Assembly (NCBI RefSeq): GCF_937616625.2
Contig: NC_065574.1
Span: 1,798,001-1,862,000, forward strand
Source of the DNA: Mercurialis annua
Taxonomy: Eukaryota; Streptophyta; Magnoliopsida; Malpighiales; Euphorbiaceae
Direction of reading: 5' to 3'
DNA length: 64,000 nt
In this document: positions 50,028 through 61,792 of the stretch, in pieces
Layout of the letters: the number at the start of each line of letters is the position of its first letter
How positions within the stretch are numbered: the first letter of the stretch is position 1
Position numbers and translations under genes: made by a program
The notes under the pieces: model-generated
What the model saw: the letters and a program-made list of their open reading frames with translations, nothing else
The model's database searches: none
What the model was told of the DNA's origin: nothing

Positions 50028-53000
50028 ATGGCATCATCATCTTATCGAGCACGTAGTAGCTCACCATTTTCGTATAGGAAACCGTCAAGTCCATACTCTT
50101 CAACATCTTCGACTTCGTCTAATTTCAACAATAATAATACTAAACTAATACCTCGCTCTTGCTCTTCTTCTGCTTCCTCTTCGTATTTCAACTCGTCCGG
50201 TTTCGCTGCGCCCCGATCCATGACTCCGAACCGGTCTCGCTCCGAGTCAATGTATCCTCCGAGAAGCTACAATAATCGTACTCCGGTAGGATATGGAGGC
50301 GATGAGTTAATCGCCGCAGCTGAGCCGATTGACGCGCCGATTAATGGAGATAGTATATCTGTCACCATTCGTTTTAGACCGCTGAGGTATGTAAAAATAC
50401 GGATGGATCTGAAATTAATCGGATCGGATCTATTTTTAGATTTGATTTTAGGTTAATTTTGGTTTAGTGAAGTGGTTTGGATTTTGTTTTGTGTGGTTGC
50501 AGTGATAGAGAGTACCAGAGAGGGGATGAAATAGCGTGGTATGCGGATGGAGATAAACTCGTTAGGAATGAGTATAATCCAGCTACAGCTTATGCATTTG
50601 GTGAGTATTTAATTTTCAATTTTAGTTTGTGTTAGGTTAATTATTTGAATTGCAGCTAATCGAATCGAATTAAATGTTTTATTGTTATTTTTAGATAAAG
50701 TTTTTGGACCACATTCTGTTTCTAATGAGGTATATGAAGTTGCTGCTAAACCAGTTGTCAAGGCTGCTATGGAAGGTGTTAATGGTAATGCCATTTACAA
50801 TTCAGATTTACTTTTTTATCTGAAACTGAATATTAGCATTTCTAGCAACTAATTGAGCTGTTTTTTTCTTTTCTTTCTAATTTTAACAATAATGCAGGAA
50901 CCGTTTTTGCTTATGGTGTTACTAGCAGTGGAAAGACGCACACTATGCATGTGAGTTTTCTTTTGTGTTTTCTTAAGCTAACCTATACGCGGAATGTGTT
51001 TGTGCTTTTGGATTAGTTTTTTTTTTTTTACATTAGGCAATTACAGACTTCTAGTTGTTTATTGGAAATGATGAAGTCAAATGCATATGTAAGAACATTT
51101 AACAAATTGAGATTGACATCTCTTTTTGGCTGATGCTTATTATGTTTTCTGCAAGAAATGTGTTGATTGTTGCATAGTGTATACTCTTGTCGTAGTTTAA
51201 TTGGAACAACTTAATCAATTCATCAATGTAGCTTTCTTCATTAGTCAAAATGATAGAATGTCATAGTTTTGTTGTCCTCTCAGATAGTTTCCCCAATTCA
51301 ATAGCATGATGAATGCATATGGTGCTTGGGTATGGGGCTCACGTTGTTATGGTTAATACTTTCAAAATGTAGCCACTTTTAAATGCTATTGATATTTAAG
51401 GATTGATATTTATATATTTTATCCTACTCAGTTTTCTAACTTTAGTTCTTAAATACTGTTATTCATCCGCGAGTTCCAACTCTCATTTATTTGACTATTT
51501 TTCTCATTGTAATTTGTGCAGGGAGATCAAAATTCTCCTGGTATTATACCATTAGCTATAAAGGATGTATTCAGCATTATACAAGAAGTAAGTAAACTTT
51601 AGGATATACTATTGTATCCCTAGTTCTAAGCGCATCTGACTTTTTTTCCTCCTTTCAAAGTGTCCTGGATATGCTGTATAACTTCTTGAGGTCGATTTCT
51701 AATAACATGGATTTCTGCAAGTATGTAACAATAATTGCTGGGATAATACATCTCTGACATATGTAATCTGAATGACTAAATACTATTCATTGTTTGTCAC
51801 GGTGTGAAGTGTTTAAAATAATCATTAGAATTTACGAGATCAATTTGCTGGCAATGATGTATTTAGGGTTCTGGTGTTTGACGTGTAATGTATTGGGTTA
51901 ATACTGCTTTACTGCCTTACCGGATATTGAGACTACTGTATTTGTGCCTCTTCTTATTTTCATCTTACTGTCATATACTTGTTAATCATCATCAGATATG
52001 ACTGACCAATTGCATTTTTGTTCAGACTCCAGGAAGCGAGTTCTTACTGCGTGTTTCTTATCTTGAAATCTACAATGAGGTCAGTAATATCATGAAAATG
52101 GTTATTCAATACCATAGCTCCCTAATTATTCAATTTTTTTTCCATGAAAGTTGCTGCGTAGTGCACGAATTTAAGTTCATTAGGATTCTGTTGCTATCCA
52201 ATTTCTGTGGTTTAAGTCTCTTTCCCAGTGGCTTTACTTCCTCTTAGAGACTATTTAAGCATACAACCATGAAGTTTAATTGCAAATTATAATTATTTAT
52301 CATTGACAATTGTTTGATTCATGGTTTTATGAATGCTTTAATGATATCAGGTGATAAACGACTTGCTTGATCCAACCGGTCAAAATTTGCGTGTTAGAGA
52401 AGATGCACAGGTGCTTTACTTATGTATTTTAACATTATTCTAATGTTTCCATTGTCTTTATCATTATTGTTTTTTGCTCATAAGAAGTGTAGGTCTATCT
52501 TTGTTGATTAAAAGATATATATATATTTATCCCTTAACAAATGAAAAATATAATTTTTCTTAGGAGCGAATGAATAATATGTTCATCTGCAATTGTGAAA
52601 ATTTCATTACATGTGAATGTTGGCCTTGGAATTGCTATGTATCTCATGTTTTTTTGTCTCATCGAGTCTTGTGCTATGATTATAGGGTACTTATGTTGAG
52701 GGTATAAAGGAAGAAGTGGTTTTGTCTCCTGGGCATGCACTTTCTTTCATCGCTGCTGGAGAAGGTAGCAACACATAAAACCTATATTTCTTTTTTCTTG
52801 CTTGTAAATTAGCTTGCTGCAAGTTTCTGCTAAAACACTAATGGATATTTGGTCTTGACAGAGCATCGTCATGTTGGTTCAAATAACTTTAATTTATTCA
52901 GCAGCAGAAGTCACACCATCTTTACACTGGTAATTTGTACATCTGTTAAACTCACAACTAACATTATAATGGTGCCTTGCAAATAACTTGGATTGTTTTC

Positions 53001-56000
53001 TGTAATGCAGTAAAGTGTCTTTCATTTTGATTTTTTTTTATAAACTTCATATATGCAATAATATAGACCCTTTTAAAGTGATTAAACTTCAGGTTATTAT
53101 GCGACTAACATTAATAGCTTGTCGCTTAGTATGCTCTTGTGCAGTATTTTATTTTTCATTTTATATGCTTTATTTGGTTGTTATAGAATTCCCCCCCTTT
53201 CCATGCTTCCCTTTTAGAAGATACATCTAGCGTAGCATTGTCCAAGAAAACTTGCGGTTTTTCTCGCGAATAAGTTATACTGCCTATTTAAAAGAATGAA
53301 AATGTTATACTGCCTATGATTTAAATTTAATGTCAAATCCATCATGTTTAAACCATTTTTAGCTCTGTAGATAATATATGGAATGTGTGCCTTGCAGCTA
53401 TTTTTACAGTAGCACTTAAACATCACAATATTGAGTTTTTCAATTCAAATACTGATGGCATAACTGTTCTTACATTATTTGATGAAATAGCAGCGGCCTG
53501 TTTTGTTTTCTCTCTTACTTGGTATCTCCTTCTACAACTTTAATTTTGTTTTGGTGGTAAAGAATGATTGTACAGAATCATTAAACATAAATCCTGATAC
53601 TGAACTAAATCTAATCACTCTTACTCCAGGTGGACTTATAGATATCCTAATTTCCTTCTCATAAGAATCTTATCATTCCTCTTACTCTAATTAGTATCAA
53701 AGCTGCACATTTAAACTCATTGCATTTCTTTATGATTATCCTTCACTAACATTTTATGTTTTTTTTAGATGATAGAAAGCAGTGCTCATGGCGACGAGTA
53801 TGACGGTGTTGTCTTCTCGCAACTTGTAAGTTCATTTGGTATTCTTCTAAATACAGTATTCTACTTAGCTGCACTCATCTTGCTGTCTGATCTATTTCTT
53901 TTGTTAGAATTTGATCGACTTAGCTGGATCTGAGAGTTCAAAAACCGAAACAACTGGAGTAAGGAGAAAGGAGGGAGCTTACATAAACAAAAGTCTTCTA
54001 ACTCTTGGAACGGTGCGTACTTGTACCTACTTATGATAAGATATGTCTTTTTTTGTATCATTTTCTTACTCTTAATTTCAGATTGGTTTCAGTTTTCCAA
54101 AAAGATTAAACAAAGCTAAGCCTGCAACTGGTGACGATTCTATATTTTAACTGAGTTCATTAAGAAATTGATAGTCAAAGAATTTTTTTTATCTATAGTC
54201 TCAGTGATAAGTTCAAATGGAATTACTCTACTTCATGTGAGTTCTAAATGTAAAACAGTAGGGTATGTCTTTCTTTCTTAAGAAAAGGTTTTGACTTCAC
54301 AGCGTTATATGCAAAAAATCTTTCCTATAAATAATAATTTTGACATTTATATTTACTTTCTAATTACATTGTGAAGGTTATTGGAAAGCTAAGTGAAGGG
54401 AAGGCATCTCATGTTCCTTATCGAGACTCAAAACTTACCCGCCTTCTGCAGTCGTCATTGAGTGGGCATGGACATGTTTCAGTGAGTTCAGAAAACAATA
54501 TTTTTTCAAAATCAGTGGTTAACTCATAAACTAAGATTTTTTTATGCCATTAATCATGTATGACCTATTTTATGTCAAATTCAAGTTAAGACTGGTGCTC
54601 ACACCTGCATATGGTGTTAGATTCCATCTTAAAACCAATTGGTGTTAAGTGGAGGTGCCCAACCAATATATAAACACATGTCCACTCACACACACAACCA
54701 ATGTGGGATTTCCCACTTTAACACTCCCCCTCACGCGTAGCGTGTACGGGCCGAGCAACAAAGTCCCCCCTCACGTAAATCTCACGTGGGCCGGGCCAAA
54801 CTTAAAATGTGTGAATGGACAAGGCTCCGATACCATGTTAGATTCCATCTTAAAACCAATTGGTGTTAAGTGGAGGTGCCCAACCAATATATAAACACAT
54901 GTCCACTCACACACACAACCAATGTGGGATTTCCCACTTTAACATATGGTATTAAATTTTCATTGATATTGTTCATCTCATGATGTGCGCCATATAGTGA
55001 TTTCTATATCTCGCTTATCTTATTTACAGCCTTTTTTTTTTGGTTTCTAACTATAATAAAACTCTTCTCCAATGATCATATTCATGTCTTATCACTCTTA
55101 ATCAAAAAAATTACCGGTTAATGAGTGTAACTTCTTTATATCCTAATTTGTTGTACAGCTAATTTGTACTGTTACTCCCGCATCAAGTAATTTTGAGGAA
55201 ACTCATAATACTCTGAAGTTTGCTAGCAGGGCAAAAAGAGTTGAAATAAATGCCTCACGGAATAAGGTAGTCTATCAACTTTGAAGGTGTTGATGCGATT
55301 GTTGGTGGCGTAGGAATTAACACTAATCATGATAGTGGTTTTCTTTTTTTCCAGATCATTGATGAAAAATCTTTGATTAAGAAGTATCAAAAAGAAATCT
55401 CAACTCTCAAGCAGGAACTTGACCAATTAAAGCAGGGGATTGTAGTTGGTGTCAATCATGAAGAGATTCTGAGCTTAAAGCAAAAGGTGTTTTTTGTATT
55501 TTCATATTCTTCCTTCCCCTTTGACCAATTCTCTCTTTTGCTTTATTTCCTTAATTGTTCGATTAATTTTTTTAAATTGTCCTCATTGTTCATCATTAGC
55601 TGGAAGAAGGTCAAGTGAAGATGCAGTCAAGATTGGAGGAAGAAGAAGAAGCCAAAGCTGCTCTAATGAGTCGGATACAGAGGTTAACTAAGCTCATACT
55701 TGTCTCTACAAAGAATGTAATTCCTGGATATATTAGCGATGTTCCTAGTCATCAACGGAGTTACTCTGTTGGTGAGGATGATGTGAGTATTATTTTCTCT
55801 CTTACAAAATTATGACCTGTGATTTTTGTTACTATCTCTAGACAATTGAAAGATCTGGGGGTTTAATTGTGAATTATGCCATTTTCTTCCTAATTGAAAT
55901 ACATTTTGAAAGTTACATGGCCAGCTCTGATATTTGAGTTAGTGACATGCAGCAATGCGTGTTTTCCGCACCCAATAGTATAAAGTCTTGTGCACTGTAA

Positions 56001-59000
56001 AGTGAAAACTAAAGTTTGTCATGATTTTCTCCTCTCTTTGTAAACATTTGGCTGTTTAGTAAATATGAAAATGACTTACAGTTTCTTTTCTTTTTTTCCC
56101 CTCTGACTTCCTCTCCTTTTTTTTTGGCTTAGTGTAACTCTTCTTTCTTGAAATATGTTACATTACCGGCTAAAGTTTGTCATAATTTTCTCCTTTCTTT
56201 GTAAACATTTGGTTGTTTAGTAAATATGAAAATGAGCATACATTTTTTTTTCCTGACTTCCACTATTTTTAAAGCTTGGTGTAACTTTTCTTTCTCGAAA
56301 TTATACACATTACTAGCTTGTCTCAGATGTTCATTTTAAGTCTTCAAAATATAAATAGATGACGATTCTCTTTCTCTTGGATCAGAAACTGGAAGTTTTG
56401 AAAGAGGGTGTTTCACTTCTAGAAAGTGAGAGTCAGAAAGACTCTTTGTCTTCTGCTTCCGGGGTTCTATCAGACGCATCTCATGAATTTAAACACCGGA
56501 GATCTTCTAGCAAGTGGAATGAAGATCTCTCCTCTGTTAGCAGTACAATTACCGAGTCCACACAAGCTGGTGAACTTATATGTTCTTCAAAACTACCTGC
56601 AGTATGTTTATTATTTGTCTTACTGCTTATTTTTGCGACATTTAGTATGAAGGATTGATCTGGTGCTGTTACATCTTACTGAACTGACGGCTTAGTGCTA
56701 ATATTAAAGATGACGCACCAAGCAATACAATGCCAGTCCTTCTCTTATATAGAATATATCAATGACTTGTAGTGTGCTCGACTTGAAAACTTGTTCTACA
56801 TCCAAACTAATTTTGGTTCCCTTTCGTTTTCAAAAAATACATGTACGTCTCTTGTTGGCTCTAATTTCCTTTACATTCAAATTTTCCTTCTTCAGAGTCT
56901 TCTGTGGTCTATGTACCACAGTTTATTGTTCTTTTATGAGAAGCATTACTGGATTACGTTTTATTTTTCTTTTATGAGAACCATTACTGGACTATGAAGA
57001 CCGTCTTTTTGTGAACCTTTATCATTTTTATGTTCATTTAATCAAACTTTCTGATCAATTGTTTCTAAAAAAGAACACTTATTATCAATTCAATAGTAGA
57101 AGTTCTTGAGATAACTTGGAATTTATCCACCTTTTCAAGAATACCCAGTTCTCTAATATTGCTAAGCTTCCCCGTGATTGATTCTAATCAACTGATATCA
57201 ACAATTAAGGATGTCTTGGTTCCTTTTTGTCCGTAATAACATCAACGTACATGCAAGAGAGGCCAACTCACGCTAGGAATAATTTTAGTAGTAATCATTA
57301 TGTAGTAATAAAGATCTGCCTTTAGCTTGTCTTCATCTTTTTATTGGTTATTTGTAAGATTGTGAAAGTACTCGTGTAATGTGTTGTAGGGTGCAATTAC
57401 ACAAGATCAGATGGACCTTCTTGTTGAGCAAGTAAAGATGCTTGCTGGAGAGATTGCATTTAGTACAAGTACCCTCAAGCGTCTAGTGGAGCAGTCTGTG
57501 AATAATCCTGATAGCTCAAAGACTCAGGTATGCCTTTCTTCCTACTAATATGATAATAAATTACAAGGAACTAGCTGGTGTTTACCCCTCTTAGCCTAAG
57601 TTTTTCTAAAATAGATGCTTTACCATTGACGATATTGTGGCTCACTGAAGTAATCTTTCATAGTTAGATCGCTCCTTAACTTTAGCTCCTAAAATATCTT
57701 CATGTCTTGCTCTCAGCTGATTAATATCTAATATCTTAGATCATACAACTGCTTGTCTTTGTTTAGACTTTAGACTACAAAGAGAGAAGTCAATGTGTTA
57801 ATTTTAGTACCCAACTTATCAAACTCGTCATTAGCATATTTATTGTCATGATTATGCAAGGCTCCGATGAAGAGAAGTGCACGCTTTCTTAATGACAGGT
57901 CCAAAATTTGGAGCGTGAGATCCAGGAAAAGAAGAGACAAATGAGGGTTTTAGAGCAGCACATTATTGAGAGTGGCGAGGCTTCAATTGCTAATGCATCA
58001 ATGGTTGACATGCAGCAGGTAATATTATTTTCTTGCAACTTTCTTCCCTAACATGCTGTTGTTTTATTCAATTTATATATAAAGTAAAAAATTGTTGCTT
58101 CATTCTTTTAACTGAATTGTGTTGTGACAGACTGTTATGAGATTGATGGCCCAGTGTAATGAAAAGGCTTTTGAACTGGAGGTGAGTTTTACCATGCTTG
58201 ATATTTTACTGCATGTAAACAAGATTATTAAGCACAAGGAGTTTTGATTTTTTTGTGTGACTAAAATAGTCATGCTAGTTGATAGGTAAGCCGGCAGTGT
58301 TAGTTGATAGGTAAATCGGCAATGTTAGTTTACTAACAATTATCTTTTTACTAACAATGGACTTAATTCTTTTTTCTAAATTTTTCTCCCGCCTGTGGCA
58401 AAAGAGGTCCACTACTTGATTAAGCTTTTGCCAGAGCTCTGGTCTATGGTATATGTTAAGAATAATAACACTACAATTAGAGCCTCACTTAGAGCCTCAC
58501 CTATCAGCTTCGGTGAATTAGTTATTTGACATGGTATTAGAGTTCGATCCTTAGCATCTCCCATTTAGTTAATTAAAATATTTGAGTACAGGATAAGATG
58601 GGCCTGCATGCTTGTTTGTTCATGCTTCAAGCCCAATGTACATTTGCGTGCTAAGTGTGTTAAAATAATAAAACTATAGTCGGTGCACCTAAGAACTTGA
58701 ACTTTTAAATGTTCATGATTACTTGCCCTATTAAATGTTCATGATTACATGCCCTTTTTTATGCTTAGATAACTGCTTTTACTTGGCCTTTTTGATCATC
58801 ACATGAATTTTGATAATGTTCATGATTACTTTCCCTTTTTTATGCTTAGATAACTGCTTTTACTTGGCCTTTTTTGATAATCACATGAATTTTGATCTAT
58901 TTATGCAGTTAAAGACAGCAGACAACCGTATCCTCCAGGAACAACTACATAATAAGGTTGAAGCTCCATTCTTTTTTACTTTCCTTTTTCTATTTTGAAT

Positions 59001-61792
59001 TGTATCCTACAAACTATTTGAAGTTTATTACTATTTTTGTTGAGGATGCTGTAAACCTGTTTTTTAATCTTGAATGCCATTTTTTGTTTCTTTCTTTTGC
59101 TTCCATTTGTTTGCCTTATGTTTGAAATTCTTGAGACATGATTTCTTCATATGCTTACTCCTTGACAGTGTTCTGCAAATATAGAATTACAAGAAAAAGT
59201 AAATCTCCTCGAGCAACAGCTGGCTTCATCTTCTGGTGATAAATCATCACTAAGTTTTGAACATGATGTCTCCGAGCAATGCATTGATGATTTGAAAAAG
59301 AAGATCCAGTTACAGGTGATTAATACTATGGTGACATTTACTAGCTTTTGACAATCTCTGTTGTTGTCATATTGTGCATAGCTAATGTTTTAGTAACTTA
59401 GAATATGTCGTGAAGTGTTGATGCAAATTTATTGCATGTCTATGACATCAGTTCGAACTCTGTCATTAAAAAAATAAGCAAAATTTGTTAGCTAACTAAT
59501 ATTGTAGAGTTATATTCAAAGACTTTAAAAGTTCATGCATTTTTTAGGGAGGTCAAACAGACCATAGAACTATAAAATGGCAAGTGACCCTTTCCATTTG
59601 ACAACTCTTAGACTCTTATTATAAAGGTGTTGTAACATCTAGCAAATGATAGTGATGCCGGTACATATAATGCTACGATTGGAAATGTTGCAGTTTACTT
59701 ATCCATATGATTGAGGGCTTTACGAAATAGTGCAAAAATAAGTTTCAAATCATTGCTATTTGACCCGAACCTGTTCTAGAAAAGTTTAGGCAGCCAGGCT
59801 TGAATGGCTTAAACAGTTATACTTGGGCCATGTTAATACCACGTTATTGATGAATACTAACCCACAGAACACAACTGCTATGATTTCTAAAGATGACTAC
59901 TTTTGATATGATTATCTATTTTCTTTTCCTAAATGAGCAGGAAATTGAGAATGAAAGGCTAAAGATAGAACAGGTTCAGCTATCAGAAGAGAATAGCGGT
60001 TTACGTGTGCAAAATCAGAAACTGGCCGAAGAAGCTTCTTATGCGAAGGAATTGGCCTCTGCTGCTGCAGTTGAGCTAAAGAACTTAGCTAGTGAAGTCA
60101 CCAAACTCTCTTTACAAAATGCAAAACAGGAAAAGGAATTGTTGACAGTTCGGGAGTCTATGCATTCTAGGGGAGCTGGCTTATATTCTGTTAATGGTGC
60201 TAACCGCAAATATAATGATAGTATGCGACCAGGAAGGAGAGGCCGGCTTTCTGGTAGAACAAATGAATATTCAGGAATGCATTCCGATGACTTTGGCTCT
60301 TGGAGCCTTGATCTAGAAGATCTGAAGATGGAGTTGCAGGCAAGGAAACAACGGGAGTCAGCTCTTGAAACGGCCTTAGCTGAAAAAGAGTTCATAGAGG
60401 AGGAATACAGGAGGAGAGCTGAAGAGGCAAAGAAAAGGGAGGAGGCTCTAGAAAATGATTTGGCAAACATGTGGGTGCTTGTTGCTAAGTTAAAGAAGGA
60501 GGGTGGAGCTGTCCATGAGATGAATAGTGATGAGAGACTTAATGATATAATCAATGTAAGTGAACCAAAGATGAATGGGGTTGATCAAAATACTGCCCTG
60601 AAAGAGACACTAATGGTGGATGCGTCAAAACCATCTGATGAAAATCTGGAAGAGCCCCTAGTTGTTCGCTTGAAGGTAATGACAATTCATGTCGATTTTA
60701 TTTTCTGTTTTGGGTGTTCTGCTTTATCTGCTGTCTGAGGGTTTTCCTTGATACTTCTAAAAGATTGCAGTTCAAAAGCTTATCTAGATATAGTATAGTA
60801 TCTTATAAGAAGGATAAACCTAGATCTACTTATGTAGGAGTGAGCATTAGGTCGGTTCGGTTAAAACCGAACCAAAAACCCAAACCCATCATCCAAATGC
60901 CCATGACCAAACCGATTAAAAAAACAAAAAACAAAATCAAAACCAAACTAAAGTAATTCGGTTGTTTCGTTTAAAATCGACATAAATACACATTATAAAA
61001 AAATAAAAAATATCAAATATTAGGTTTATTCGGTCGGTTAATTTGGATAATCCAAATTTCAAGCTGAACCAGAAATGGAAATTTCAAAATCCTAAAATCA
61101 AACTGACCAATTCCAAATTTATCACCGAACTGACCGAAAGTCATCGGCTCGGTCGGTCGGACATTTTGCTCAACTTTATAGTTTTGAACTAAGGAAATGT
61201 TCAAGTGCAGTTTTCTTTAATTGGTTTTATTATCTCTCAGTTCTCAGTAATTATATGCCACTATAGTTTTCTGCCTGATAAGGAAATTCCTGCACAAGGC
61301 CATATCTATTTCCTTTCAATAATGTCATCGTTTATAGCATTTTTCTTCATTTTTTTCTCACTTTGAGAAACTCTATCGGCTCCAACAATAAATCAAATTA
61401 TTGAATGTTGCTATAGGAATATTGTTTTTTGAGGGAATACCAAGAAACAATTTTGATATGCACTTTTCTGGTTTTAGGCGAGAATGCAAGAGATGAAAGA
61501 TAAAGAACTCAAATACCTAGGCAATGGAGATACCAATTCACATATATGTAAGGTGTGCTTCGAATCATCAACTGCTGCAATTCTTCTCCCATGCCGACAT
61601 TTTTGTTGTAAGGCATTCTATTTTTTGTATTTGAATTGAACTATAATTTTCTCTCGGCATCTATGGTTGCCTTGCAACTAAGCTCTTCTTTTGTTTCTGT
61701 TGGCAGTATGTAAACCTTGTTCGCTAGCTTGCTCCGAGTGTCCCATTTGTCGCACAACGATTGTAGATAGGCTTTTTGCTTTTGCGTCTTAA
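50028..61792 (+). CDS. Kinesin-7 motor protein with C-terminal RING finger (KIN-7D/7M, MKRP2 type)
   Basis: Twenty-four exons give 1095 residues: 50028-50386, 50503-50600, 50695-50784, 50898-50950, 51522-51587, 52026-52079, 52351-52410, 52686-52764, 52862-52929, 53769-53825, 53908-54012, 54377-54481, 55159-55266, 55355-55486, 55600-55782, 56386-56601, 57390-57527, 57899-58018, 58131-58181, 58909-58956, 59169-59315, 59941-60675, 61478-61607, 61707-61792. The Ser/Tyr/Asn-rich first 100 residues resemble an organelle presequence. The motor (about 110-430) has the P-loop GVTSSGKT (189-196), switch I NLFSSRSH (297-304) and switch II DLAGSE (332-337). Long coiled coils follow (about 440-1045). A C3HC4-like RING (CKVC at 1048 through CPIC at 1082) closes it, ending RLFAFAS. 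Known relatives (MKRP2/At4g39050 and At2g21380) are 1050-1060 residues and linked to mitochondria or plastids. The motor moves on microtubules; cargo is unknown. Intron 12 has a TRIM. Intact. Confidence 0.95.
54615..54944 (-). mobile_element. TRIM (terminal-repeat retrotransposon in miniature) in kinesin intron 12
   Basis: Two identical 109-bp direct terminal repeats (54615-54723, 54836-54944), each TGTTAGATTCC to CACTTTAACA on the plus strand, flank a 112-bp interior. A perfect 5-bp duplication TATGG (54610-54614, 54945-54949) surrounds it. On the minus strand the repeat is followed at once by TGGTATCGGAGCC, one base off the TGGTATCAGAGC primer site complementary to initiator methionine tRNA. 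No coding capacity, as usual for TRIMs. Identical LTRs mean recent insertion. Confidence 0.95.
58440..58650. mobile_element. Degenerate TRIM-related fragment in kinesin intron 19
   Basis: GACATGGTATTAGAGTTCGA resembles the TGGTATCAGAGC primer-binding site with the usual following sequence, and an LTR-like stretch lies to its left. A short duplication (TTAGAGCCTCAC twice) is nearby. The right terminal repeat was not found. Confidence 0.4.
58720..58895. repeat. Duplicated intron segment
   Basis: The phrase TATGCTTAGATAACTGCTTT with TACTTGGCCTTTTTTGATAA and CACATGAATTTTGAT appears at about 58758-58815 and again at about 58840-58896, with the words TGTTCATGATTAC repeated beside them. It is a recent local duplication before exon 20. 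Confidence 0.8.
60838..61175. mobile_element. hAT-like repeat with GGTCGGTTCGGT ends in kinesin intron 22
   Basis: The left end GAGTGAGCATTAGGTCGGTT and, inverted, the right end GTTGAGCAAAATGTCCGACC match partly. Many CGGTCGGT and ACCGAACC words are subterminal. Flanks ACTTATGTAG and ACTTTATAG may be a decayed duplication. It lies between exons 22 and 23. Confidence 0.6.

Noticed and set aside
60039..60554. 171-residue open frame on the minus strand
   Set aside because: It lies antisense to the largest kinesin coiled-coil exon and reflects its codon composition; no promoter or homology.
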